Origin: Luscinia megarhynchos
Taxonomy: Eukaryota; Chordata; Aves; Passeriformes; Turdidae
NCBI GenBank assembly: GCA_034336665.1
Contig: CM067576.1
Location: forward strand, 17,814,036 to 17,878,035
Direction: 5' to 3'
DNA length: 64,000 bases
Below, piece by piece: positions 1 to 10,000 of the stretch. The stretch's first letter is position 1. Each line of letters begins with the position of its first letter. A program made the position numbers and the translations under genes. The notes under the pieces are model-generated. The model worked only from the letters and a program-made list of their open reading frames with translations, did not search any database and was not told the origin of the DNA.

Positions 1-192
1 AAGTCACCCCTCTGCAGCCAAACAAACAAAACAGAAACTGGAGGGATGCACATGCACACTCAGATGCTCTCACCCCCACTACAATTTCTGTACCTAACAC
101 ATCCCCCATTCACACATTCCAGAGAGCTGTGCTCAAACTCCTTAAGGGACTACCTGCCCAATTACTCTTGTATCACAGTATTAGCCACTTAC

Positions 193-247
193 TTTCTTTA
201 CTGGTGCTTTAATTTCTTCCTCATCATCCTCTAAGTCATCCTCATCA
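193..247 (-). CDS. NPM1: NPM1 coding exon 7
   Basis: This 55-nt exon completes Asp175 and runs to Lys193. It encodes the end of the acidic tract, then [10 protein letters not shown]. The acceptor is AATTTTAG, ending at 248. The donor GTAAGT starts at 192. Positions 1-192 are part of intron 7, and the later exons are outside the window. Confidence 0.95.
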
Positions 248-3200
248 CTAAAATTAGAAAGGAAGGCACTCACCATAACTCAGGATTCACGTTAGGAACT
301 GATCTTCCCCCTCCCTCCCAATAAAAGATTGTATTAATGAGAGGAAGCAAGCAATCTTTCCAGTTTACTTTATACTTTAACACATGGCTAAGTGCTAGGG
401 CAAGCACTACCCTTAAAGCAGTTCAATGTATTCCCTCCTCTTCAACACTGAAGGGACATATCCTAGGGACTTCCACTACTACAATTAGAAGTTAATGTGT
501 AACAGGAAGCCCAGTATGACATATCTGAAGAACATTAATTTAGCTAGCACTGTATATAAATAAGGCAAGGATGCTTTTTCCTTAGCCAAGACACAGGAGC
601 TTTTTCACTTAGCATCCAGTTATGTCACACAATTCATGTTCTGAAAGTTAGCCCTGTATTTTAAAATACATTATCAAAACAAGAATACATACTCATCATC
701 ATCATCCTCATCTTCATCGTCGTCCTCATCATCTTCTGCCAATTTTGGTTTTTTCTTTAAAAAATTAAATGTGTTAAGTGTTGATATCATTTTGTGGTAA
801 TGAACTGCTACTGCCATCCAAAACAACTGTGACCTCAGTGCAAGGTACTGTCCATCACTTTAGCTAAACCCAAAGTTACAGCTGCCAAATCCAATGCTCC
901 TGAGAAATTCCCTGCACATCCTCTGAGCCTAAGAACCTTCCCTCTGTAGTACAGCATTTTCATCAGCATTTACACTCTTGCACTACACTGATGTTTACAC
1001 CACAACCTGCACTTACTGCAGGGCACAGAATTTCCACAAAAGTAGCCATTATGTCTATCCCTCCAGCAAAACTTTGGGGACTTTCTGTAGTTTACTACAC
1101 TTCTGTAATTTAGTACAAAATAATCCTTCCCGACTTACTGCCTCCTCCTAGAGGCGGCACTAACACCAAACTAACAGAAAATGCTGTGAACAAAGTGACT
1201 GCAATCCATGTACCTGTGGTGTCTTATTGCCTCCTCCACTTGCTGGTCTCTTTGTTGAAGCATTAACAATTTTTGCATCCTCTTCCTCCTCATCTGATTC
1301 CGGTTCTTCTTCTAACGCTAAGAAAGCAAAAGCCAAGCATAAAAATCTTACCTTGTTTAACAGCATGAAGTGAGACTGCTGGTAAGACACAAAGAGCATC
1401 ACCCACAGCTGAGCAGGTGTGGTCTGGCCCAGGTGCTGAACTGACAGCAGGAAGCCTCCCCCTAGTGACCTAACCACTGACTAGGAGGTTTTCCAGCTGA
1501 TTGAAACAGAAACTGCAGGGAAATCTAAACCAGGTGAACAGGCACCCACTGCTTGGAACACTCATACACAAACAGAAAGTCATTAAGAACGTTTTCTCCA
1601 TTTTTAAGGAGATACATTTGAAAACTAGCAGAGAGAAAGATCAAAGACAATTCACAAAGGAGAAGGCTAGTCCTGGATTAGCTTAGTTAAAAATCAGAAC
1701 TATTTTATGGGCAGTCTTCTCCCACTCAGCCTGATAAGCAGAAAGGCTACATACAGTGGGACACCAACATCCCCTTCTAAGGGGAAAAATCAGAACTGAA
1801 ACTGCAAGGCTGACAAATACCCCTTAGCCCTACAAACCTAAGTGGCAAGCAAGGGCATGCAATCTCTCCTGAACTGTTGTCCTACAGCCATTTCACGGCA
1901 TGGAGGCTGTGTCTGTGAGACTCAGAGGGGCAGCAGCAGCACTGCCTGAGGCACAGCTGCACACCCCCGAGCCCTGCTGGTGCCAGGCTGCCAGGGGCAG
2001 GGCACACACGTACCCACGAGGTGCTGGCCGCTGACGTACACGGGCCCCGAGCCGCACTTCAGCCTCAGCACCACCGGGGGCGTGATCTCGAAACCGCCCA
2101 GGGAAACCTGCGGGACAGAGCACGGCAGTCAGCCCGGCGTCTGAGCACAGTGCATTTAACACACACCCCAGTGTCTGAGCACAGTGCATTTAACACCCCA
2201 GCCATTCAGCCCGGCGTCTGAGCACAGTGCATTTAACACCCGTGTCTGAGCACACTGCACTCAGCACACCCCAGCCAAGTGGAACTGAGCAGCAGCAGCT
2301 GGAGACTCCACGCTAACATAGTTACTGCCAGCTGCCATTCAACAGAGGATTCTGCAAGCGTTAGAGTCAACTCAGGTCAATAAGCCACCAACAGGGGTTC
2401 ACTACACTCAGTGCTTATCTGTGCTGCAGAACACCAAGGCCACACCAACACATCTGTTCCTACTTGGCAGCAATGTCAATTTGAACATCATCCATCCCAC
2501 CTGCTCCAGCACTGTGTAGTTCTACTTGTACACTATCAGCAACTGAGTCAAACTGCATTCCATACAGCAGAATATACAATAGGGTGCCCTTAAATCAACA
2601 GAGTAGCAATAATCTTCAGAGTTGCCTAAGAGCTTGGGATCTGCAGAAAAAACTAATTGTTCTCATCCCATATTTAAAGAACATAACCTGAAGATGCATC
2701 TGCTTGCATATGCCTAGACTTGTATATATACAATTACTAGCACTTAAAAAATGTGTAATTTGAACAAGCCAATTATCTCCAGATGACTCAAGTAACTGTA
2801 TTAGGCACAAAAAAGATGTTTGTATTTACTGCCAGTGAAACAGACCCTTCTCTAAACATACTGTTCAGTTCCACTGAAACTCAGTTGACCAGAGCCATCT
2901 CAAACTTTTCCCACTAGAGACCAAACTTACAGTAGATTTTCCCAAGTCTCTGCACTTACTGTAGGCTGCACTGACATTTTCAGAGATGCCAGCACTGCTT
3001 TAGTAGGGTTGCCTTCATAGTCCAGTGCTTCTACTTCTACAACGTGTAACTCGTCTTTGGCTCCAGCTCCTAAAGTAACCTGTGAAGTCAAGAACAGGGC
3101 AGTTTGAGCATGTTCCCAAATATTTTTACATCTTTTAAATGCCATTCACTGTTCTGCATCAATTAGTACTGAAATTTTTATTTCTGACTAGGAATGATTC

Positions 3201-5765
3201 CATCAGACTCCATCCCAAGCCTTCTCTACATGACAAACTTCCACAGGGCACCTCCAGGCAAATTCTGATGACAGTGAAATCAGGTCACTTGCCGTTGGAT
3301 CACTGCACTGAGGAGGCAGTGACAAGTTCAGTCAGCTCCACAGCTGGTCCAAGCAAGGAAGTACAAACACACCTTCCCACTACAGAATTGCAGCGCACAT
3401 TCTTCCCCTTCCTGCCACATTTCATCTGCCAATTGCTTCCCTTTACCACCCTGTGCACCTTTGTTTACGTGACATTCACTGGGGACTCAGGTTCAGCTGA
3501 ATACTGTAATTTATGCACATGCTTTTGCTGGAATTCACCACAGACTGAGAACTGCTGTCCTAAGGCATTGCTAAACCAAAGTGCCTGGATCCCTGAGTAA
3601 GAGTCTGAGTAAGAGTCAGGCACTTTCTGAAGAATCAAAACTCATAGCTGCAAGGAGACAAGTGAGTGACAGCCAGTGGTCAGGTCTGAAATTCCAGTTC
3701 CCTGAAACCTGGGCCTCTCAGGCAGGACTACCTGCAGAAGCTGTGAAAACCAAGAATGCCTTGTACAACTCTTCCCAACAGAGTGCACAAGGCTCTGTGT
3801 TTCCTGCTAAAGCCCAGACTAAGAAAGCTTTCAGACTCCCACCAGATGTGGGCATGAACACTCCAGGCAGAGGCACATAACTTTCCATTCTACAAGAAAA
3901 AAATAATTAAATAGAAAAGGAGCTTTGAGTAAAACAATACAATCCAAGTACCACTAACTTTTATCTGCAAAACAAACATTCAGATACAAGAACTCTGCAT
4001 GTGGACTTGCCCTACACATTATTGTTATAGTCTTCCATCACAAGGAATTGTAATCAAGAACAAATGCATTGAACTCATTGTCAAGCCCAGGCTGTACTTT
4101 TTGTAATACATAAGGATGGAAAACACATGACTCACATAACTAATACAGAAGTATTTTAAGTAACATCATGAAGTATTTGGAGATCATTATTATGCAAATG
4201 ACCTCCAGGAAGCAATTCTGCTGTAGGAATTAGTCCAGAATTTTAAGACTCTCTTGCTTCCAGGTATCAAAGCATCTCCTTGCATTTTAATAAACACAGC
4301 AATAAGCAGCAGATGCTACAACTCTTCAGTTTCCTGTCTGTTAAGATGAAGCTTATCATTGTTCTGCTAGCCAAAAAAACAGTCAGTCCAGAACGAAAGC
4401 CAAACTGTATCTGACTTCTGTGGCACCAGAAAGCTCCAAGAACACATCCAAGAACTGCCCAGAAGTCTGTTAGATGAATTAGCTGAAAGAATGATGGGGT
4501 TTCCCCAGTTACATCCTTGGAGAGGACAAACCAAGGACAACAAACCAAAACATAACCTTCTACCCTTCTCATTTGGATTTACTTATTTAATCTGCTTCTG
4601 GGAAAGAAAAAGAACTGGAGTTATTTTTGGGAACACACTGAAATGGTTTTCAAAACCAAGTTTCTAGTAGTCTACAAGTGTGCCTAAATATGACTCTTAC
4701 AAATCTGTCCTTTTTCCTTTGCTCCTGCAGCATCTGCACTATTTGCATTAGGGATGCTAGAGTGTATAGTGTGGCATTTAATTCCATTTAGGCCACTGTA
4801 AGATGATTTTTAATTTTTTCCAGTCTTGAATTTGCTTGCTGTCAACAATGAAACATCAGTGGAGAAATTTTTTCAATACAGAGAATATCTGAAATTAAGG
4901 AATATGCTCCACTGCTAAAAAGAGATCATTATTTTAAACAGATTTACGTAACCATTATCAGTAGAATTGTAATTGGAGAAATAGATGGCAAGTTAAAAAA
5001 CTCACATCTTGCATCACAGCACAAAACTACATTTAAAATGGAAAGTGTGAAAAACAAACGCTACTTGCCGTTCTCAGAGACAACTGATGCTCATTTTCTT
5101 CATCATCTACTTTAAACTGAAATTCCTTATCCGCTTTAAGCTCGCAACCTGCAAGAAAACAATTTAATCATAAGCCTACTGTTTTACTGAGGACTCAGTA
5201 TTTGCTGAAGGGTTATTCGGCGCTTTGCTGCTCGCAGGGCTGGTACCGCAGAGGAGCGGGGGCACTCGGGCACGCACGGAGCGGACACGTGGGTGAGGAA
5301 AGCCCCAGCGGGCGCGGCCTGCCGCCCGGCACGGCCAGAGCATCGCCGCGGGCCGGCCCCGGGCTGCTGCGGCCTGGCCCGGGGCGCTCCACGTGCTCCG
5401 CCATGCGCTCCGCGTCCCTGGGAACGGCCGGGCCGCAACAAAGCGCGGAACAAAGCGGGACGGGCCCGGCCACGTGCGGGCGGCGCGCCACGTGCGGAAC
5501 GCGCGGGAACGGAGGGGCGCGCCCCCGGGCCGCCACAGCGCCCCCGCGCCTGCCCGCTCCCTTCCCCGCGCGCTACGGTGGCGCTCGGCCGCCACAGGCC
5601 GCGGCCCCGCATGGCGCCCGCACGGCGCCCGGCCCCGGGCCTGCGGAGCGATGGCGCCAGCGGGCCCGGCAGAGCGCGGCCGCGCGCGCTTAGCGCGTTA
5701 CCGAAGAGGAAGGTCTGGGGGCGCAGGGGGCCCATGCTCTCCATGTCCATGGCGCTGTCCTCCAT
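193..5765 (-). CDS. NPM1: NPM1 nucleophosmin, exons 1-7 (3' part outside window)
   Basis: Nucleophosmin is an abundant nucleolar histone and ribosome-assembly chaperone that also acts in nuclear export and centrosome control. Seven exons are seen on the minus strand: 5765-5702, 5148-5069, 3079-2960, 2107-2014, 1317-1214, 754-693 and 247-193. Joined in frame they encode residues 1-193 of a protein usually near 294 residues. The pentameric nucleoplasmin core spans about residues 17-121, with the export signal ITPPVVLRL at 96-104. Acidic tracts lie near 36-41, 122-133 and 161-188, and the nuclear localisation motif KKPKL at 155-159. The start [14 protein letters not shown] matches the family. 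Exon sizes 80, 120 and 94 nt fit the vertebrate gene. The C-terminal nucleolar-targeting helices are beyond position 1. All introns are GT-AG except intron 2, which is GC-AG. No frameshift or stop is present. Identity is very secure. Confidence 0.98.
693..754 (-). CDS. NPM1: NPM1 coding exon 6
   Basis: This 62-nt exon encodes Lys155-Asp174 plus two bases. It starts with the bipartite-type nuclear localisation element KKPKL and continues into the long Asp/Glu tract. The acceptor is TTTAAAG, ending at 755. The donor GTATGT starts at 692. The GAT/GAG codon run makes a trinucleotide-like tract. Confidence 0.95.
1214..1317 (-). CDS. NPM1: NPM1 coding exon 5
   Basis: This 104-nt exon encodes Ala120-Gln154. 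It covers the second acidic tract ([14 protein letters not shown]) and a Ser/Thr/Gly-rich basic linker ending in GGGNKTPQ. The acceptor is TTTCTTAG, ending at 1318. The donor GTACAT starts at 1213. Confidence 0.97.
2014..2107 (-). CDS. NPM1: NPM1 coding exon 4
   Basis: This 94-nt exon encodes Val89-Val119 plus one base. It begins [13 protein letters not shown], contains the export signal, and ends in SGQHLV. The acceptor is CCCGCAG, ending at 2108. The donor GTACGT starts at 2013. Third codon positions are G or C in 29 of 31 codons, in sharp contrast to the neighbouring exons. Flanking intron bases are also locally GC-rich. Confidence 0.97.
2129..2275. repeat. Short tandem repeat in NPM1 intron 3
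   Basis: About four imperfect copies of a unit containing GTCTGAGCACAGTGCATTTA lie just upstream of NPM1 exon 4 in transcript order. Spacer lengths vary. It belongs to the same local GC-rich patch as exon 4. Confidence 0.75.
2960..3079 (-). CDS. NPM1: NPM1 coding exon 3
   Basis: This 120-nt, 40-codon exon encodes Val49-Thr88, [14 protein letters not shown] through KMSVQPT, in the nucleoplasmin core. The acceptor is TTCACAG, ending at 3080. The donor GTAAGT starts at 2959. Codon third positions are mostly A/T, unlike exon 4. Confidence 0.97.
5069..5148 (-). CDS. NPM1: NPM1 coding exon 2 (with GC donor)
   Basis: This 80-nt exon encodes Gly22-Thr48, including the first short acidic tract DDEENE. 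The acceptor is TTGCAG at 5154-5149. The last codon ACG (5071-5069) is followed by GCAAGT rather than GTAAGT. Reading frame and family alignment (LSLRT then VTLGAG) fix this boundary, so intron 2 (5068-3080) is a GC-AG intron. The downstream +3 to +6 bases match the donor consensus well. Confidence 0.95.
5702..5765 (-). CDS. NPM1: NPM1 coding exon 1
   Basis: This exon carries the initiator ATG (5765-5763) and 21 full codons, ending in ...PQTFLF plus one base. The donor GTAACG starts at 5701. The next codon (Gly22) is completed by exon 2. The 5' UTR is predicted to begin near 5828. The following intron 1 (5701-5149) is CpG-rich near the promoter. Confidence 0.97.
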
Positions 5766-5828
5766 CGCGGGGCCGGGGCGCGGGTGACCGAGGCTGCTGC
5801 GCTGCGGGCGGACGCGCACTAAAGGAAG
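5766..5828 (-). other. NPM1: NPM1 predicted 5' UTR with TOP-like start
   Basis: The predicted transcription start is the C at 5828, followed by a pyrimidine run CTTCCTTT (5828-5821) as in 5' terminal oligopyrimidine mRNAs. It lies 27 bp downstream of a TATA-like box. This gives a 63-nt leader with no upstream ATG seen. TOP leaders couple translation to mTOR/LARP1, which suits a ribosome-assembly factor. The start is inferred, not measured. Confidence 0.6.
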
Positions 5829-5849
5829 CCCTGTGCCCGCCCACTCGCT

Positions 5850-5855
5850 GATATA
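5850..5855 (-). promoter_or_regulatory. NPM1: NPM1 TATA-like box
   Basis: The minus strand reads GGCTATATCAG here. The first T at 5855 is 27 bp upstream of the pyrimidine-tract start at 5828. Spacing is right for a core promoter. The match to TATAAA is partial. Confidence 0.5.
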
Positions 5856-5864
5856 GCCTCGCGT

Positions 5865-5874
5865 TCTCGCGAGA
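5865..5874. promoter_or_regulatory. TCTCGCGAGA palindromic promoter element
   Basis: The perfect 10-bp palindrome TCTCGCGAGA lies about 40 bp upstream of the predicted NPM1 start. This CGCG element is known from CpG-island promoters of essential vertebrate genes and is bound by BANP when unmethylated. Its presence here is seen directly; its use by NPM1 is inferred. Confidence 0.7.
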
Positions 5875-6011
5875 GCCGCGCGCCGCGCCCGCCCCTCGGC
5901 CCCGCGCCGCCCCCGCGCACGCGCCGGCGCGGACGGTGGTCGCGCCCGGGGCCGGGCGGGCCGCCAGGGGGCGCCCCGGGCGGGGGCCGCGTGAGGGGCC
6001 CGTGTGAGGGG

Positions 6012-6465
6012 CCCGGGGCCGCGGGGATGGAGCCGGGACCGGAGCCGGGGATGGAGTCGGGACCCACCCGGGGCCGCGGGGATGAAATGGGGATGGAGCC
6101 GGGGATGGAGTCGGGACCCGCCCGGGGCCGCGGGGATGGAGCCGGGACCGGAGCCGGGGATGGAGTCGGGACCCGCCCGGGGCCGCGGGGATGGAGTGGG
6201 GACCGGAGCCGGGGATGGAGTCGGGACCCGCCCGGGGCCGCGGGGATGGAGTGAGGACCGGAGCCGGGGATTGAGTCGGGACCCGCCCGGGGCCGCGGGG
6301 ATGGAGTGAGGACCGGAGCCGGGGATGGAGCCGGGACCGGCCCGGGGCCGCGGGGATAGGGCCGGGGATGGAGTGGGGATGGAGCCGGGACCGGAGCCGG
6401 GGATGGAGCCAGGACCGGCCCGGGGCCGCGGGGATGGAGCCGGGAATGGGGCCGGGACCGCGAGA
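6012..6465. repeat. GC-rich minisatellite, about 55-bp unit, upstream of NPM1
   Basis: About eight imperfect copies of a unit built from GGGGCCGCGGGGATGGAG and GGAGCCGGGGATGGAGTCGG are present. It begins less than 200 bp upstream of the predicted NPM1 start. Guanine runs on the plus strand could form G-quadruplexes. Long ORFs across it are repeat by-products. Confidence 0.9.
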
Positions 6466-6489
6466 ACCGCAGCGTTCCGCCCCGGGACC

Positions 6490-7083
6490 GCGCGACACGG
6501 GGGCACAGCGGTGGGATCGCAGCGTTCTGCCCCACAGTGGGCACAGCAATAGAATTGCAGCGTTCTGCCCCACGCTGGGCACAGCGGTGGGATCGCAGCG
6601 TTCTGCCCCACAGTGGGCACAGCGGTGGGATCGCAGCGTTCTGCCCCACGCTGGGCACAGAGATGGGATCGCAGCGTTCTGCCCCACAGTGGGCACAGCC
6701 ATGGGATCGCAGCGTTCTGCCCCACGCTGGGCACAGCGGTGGGATCGCAGCGTTCTGCCCCACAGTGGGCACAGCAATAGAATTGCAGCGTTCTGCCCCA
6801 CGCTGGGCACAGCGATGGGATCGCAGCGTTCTGCCCCACAGTGGGCACAGCGATGGGATCACAGCGTTCTGCCCCACGCTGGGCACAGAGATGGGATCGC
6901 AGCGTTCTGCCCCACAGTGGGCACAGCCATGGGATCGCAGCGTTCTGCCCCACAGTGGGCACAGCGATGGGATCACAGCGTTCTGCCCCACGCTGGGCAC
7001 AGAGATGGGATCGCAGCGTTCTGCCCCACAGTGGGCACAGCGATGGGATCGCAGCGTTCTGCCCCACGCTGGGCACGCATGGG
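6490..7083. repeat. 38-bp tandem array with higher-order structure
   Basis: Fifteen units of exactly 38 bp start at AGCGTTCTGC positions 6521, 6559, 6597 and so on to 7053. Each holds GCGTTCTGCCCCAC. Units alternate between CACAGTGGG and CACGCTGGG, with one break at units 11-12. The sequence after each core repeats with a six-unit (228 bp) period. Because 38 is not a multiple of 3 and no stop occurs, frames stay open on both strands without coding. Confidence 0.95.
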
Positions 7084-7089
7084 CACCGC

Positions 7090-10000
7090 GGCCCCGGGCC
7101 TGGCTCAGCGCTCGCCCCGCACCAGCCCGAGCGGCTCCGCTGGGCCCAGGGAGGAACGTGCCCACTCCCTGCTGCAGTGGAACGTGCTCCCCTCGCTCTG
7201 TGCCGGGACCTGGCTGCTGCTGTCTGACTGAAACCAGACATGAACGAAAGCAGCCCCTTTCCTGTGCGTTACCTGCTAGGATGGGCTCCCGTCCCCAGCC
7301 ACTGCTCTCTGTGCCACTGGCTCTGAAGGCCAGGGGCATCACCACTGTGGGAACCTCCTTTTCAGCCGGTGTGCGATGGGACCAAACCACTTTTTAATGA
7401 GTTAGCACATGGAGAAATCTGTCACAACAAAGTTAGAAGTCACAGGGTTATTTTATATGTAGAGCTACCAGTCCTGGAAAGACTCGTTTGCCTCAGCAGT
7501 GGGAGCCCATCACTGCCCTGGGCTGGGCTCACCACCCACACATTCCAGGCCATGGTGGCCAGAGCGTGATTGGCACAAGTCAGGTCCCTTGTGTGCTGAC
7601 CTCACACTTATCTGAACACTTATCTGCAAAAATAAAAGTATATAGGCTCTTGGTGCTCTTATCTCTCCACTGACCTGTAATGTGTAACCTGTAGTTGTGT
7701 TGGCTTCATTCACACCCTAAAGGAACAACTTTAAATGATGCTGCTGAAAATTAGAAAAAGTGAAAAATAACTGACATGGGAAAATGAAACATCCTGTCAA
7801 AGATTCCCCTTCCTCACCCTTCCACTAAGCTGGCCCCTTTGCAAACAGCAAATACATTTCCACAGGATACACATGCAGCTTACTTCTGAGTGCAAAGTTT
7901 CCTATTCGACAAATACAATTCACTTTTCCAAATCAGAGTTTAGCTGAGCGATGGTTTCGCCTAGGATATGATCCCCCAGCATCCTATTAACACTAGGGTA
8001 CATTGTCCTAATGTGAGGTGTTTCAGGTGCATTGCCATAGGCTGGCTAAAATTCAGTAGCAGTTAAACTGTGTGTGAAAACAAGGCACGGGAGTAAATCG
8101 GAGTGCAGCCCAGCACATGAGTGGGGACGGATATTCTGTGACTCTGGGATTTACTCCCCTTGAAATCTCAGAAGGAACCGGAGAACAAACAGTGTTTATT
8201 CCATTTTCTAACATTTGTTTTGGCTAATTTCTTTTTACTGTTACAAATAATTACTGCTGAGAGTGGCCCTTAGGGTAGGAAGAGTGGAGAAGACACACCC
8301 AGGGACCTGTGGAGCGGCAGAGGCAGAAATGCCACCACGTGCAGTGCCGGTGTCCCTGGCAGAGAGGCAGCATTGACTCATCAGACATCGCAGCCTGAAG
8401 AACTGTGCAGATGCAGTGAGGCGTTTGCTTGGGTTGGCTTGAAAATGGGAACTAGTTTCAACATTTCAAATGGATTATGGCATGACCCAGATGTCAGGCT
8501 GGACCTGGAAGGTGAATCCCACACAGAAATAGTGGAAAGGAGCGTTACATTTTAGCTGGTGCAGCGCCAACAGGAGGGCATGGCTGCTGCTCAAACCCAC
8601 CCCGAGCGCTGCCCCAGGGCACCCTGCACCCCAGCACTCTGTTTGTTTGCTGCAGCTCCAGGAGCGCACCCGCTCTGCTGAAGGGAACAGTGCAACCACA
8701 GCACGTCCTCCTGCGTGCAGAGCCACTTTTAATACGATTACAGTCTTCCATTACGGGGGAAATAAATGTGGGAGGAAACAAAGGACAGACACAGAGAAGC
8801 AGAACGGGGTAGGAAGTGGGAGATATATGCTTACTGCGTCTCGTTTGGCTCCACAGGGCTTTGGAAGGGCTGCCATATATCATGACATTTATTATTTCTG
8901 CCGTGGTACCAGGACGAGGAGTCCATTACAATATCGATCATTTCACTTTGCTGGGCTCTGTGCTGGCAATACTTGCCGTAGCAGAAAGGGCTCCAAGTGA
9001 TTTACAAACAGCCACACAGGGGAAAATCGGGGTTTCCTAAACGGAATTCTCTTCTCAGTGAGTTTGTACAAAACTTAGGAAATTGTGTTTTAAGCATGGT
9101 TGAAACCACAGCAGAGTTGTAGTCAAGCAATCAGAAGCTATGGAGATAGTAAAGATTTCCTGTGCAGTCTTAATTTACGTGCTGACATAATGAAATAATC
9201 TCCAGCTGCCCTGCCCCATGGCTGTCATGTAACCTCTCTGCTGGGCTCCTCCTCCCTTCACTAGTCAACAGTCCCATCAACTAAGGGCCAAAATCTTAAC
9301 TGGCATCAAAACACCCTTCTTGATCTCAAAAAAAGGTCCCTTGCACACCAGAAAATCCAAATATTTCCCTTTACCCTGAAGTAAGTGCATATTGCCCTGG
9401 CAGACCAGGGCAGCCAGAGGCAGGCGTTAGCTGGTGGTAGTGTCCCCATCCCCATGAGCTGGGGCTGCCAGCAGGAGCAGTTCTGTCTGGGCACTGGGGT
9501 GGCACCAGGGACAGAGCCACGCTGCTGGGTGCCAGAGGAACCCCCTGCACTTGTGAGAGCTGCATCTCCTGGGGCTGCTTTGAGAAGATTTGGCCTTGCA
9601 TTTGGAATTTCCCTTCACCTCCAGGCTGGTTTGCAGCCAGCTCAGGACAGGGAGCTGTGATGGAGGGACCATCCTTACCTGATTGCCTTCTTTCTTACCC
9701 ACAGTCTGCTTTTTGCTGCTGACCCTGCTGTAAGTGGCACTGCAAGTTTCCTTTATCTTCCCTCTTTCTGTAGTGCCTGTTTCATCCCCAGCTTTGCCTG
9801 TAGCACATTATTCACGCAGAGCAGCATGCAGAGCTGCATCAGAAGGTCCTTCAGCACCAAAGAATGCTGCTAAGGGGAGCAGAGTGAGGCTGGTGACCCA
9901 GCTTCTGCTCATGGCAGCACAAGCTGGTGCTGCTCCACCTCTTCTGCTGTTTTGCATAGAGCTTTCAGGGGATCCTTCTCCTATTAGGGCCCAATTTCAG

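Larger units (their letters stand above)
5200..5990. promoter_or_regulatory. CpG island over NPM1 promoter, exon 1 and part of intron 1
   Basis: CpG dinucleotides are dense from about 5200 to 5990. They cover intron 1, exon 1, the core promoter and the proximal upstream DNA. This is the usual promoter architecture for a ubiquitously expressed gene. The island merges upstream with the tandem arrays. Confidence 0.8.

Noticed and set aside
5184..7390. 685- and 523-codon minus-strand ORFs overlapping the NPM1 start
   Set aside because: They run through the 38-bp and 55-bp arrays and then out of frame or through the splice site of NPM1 exon 1. Only exon 1 is supported.
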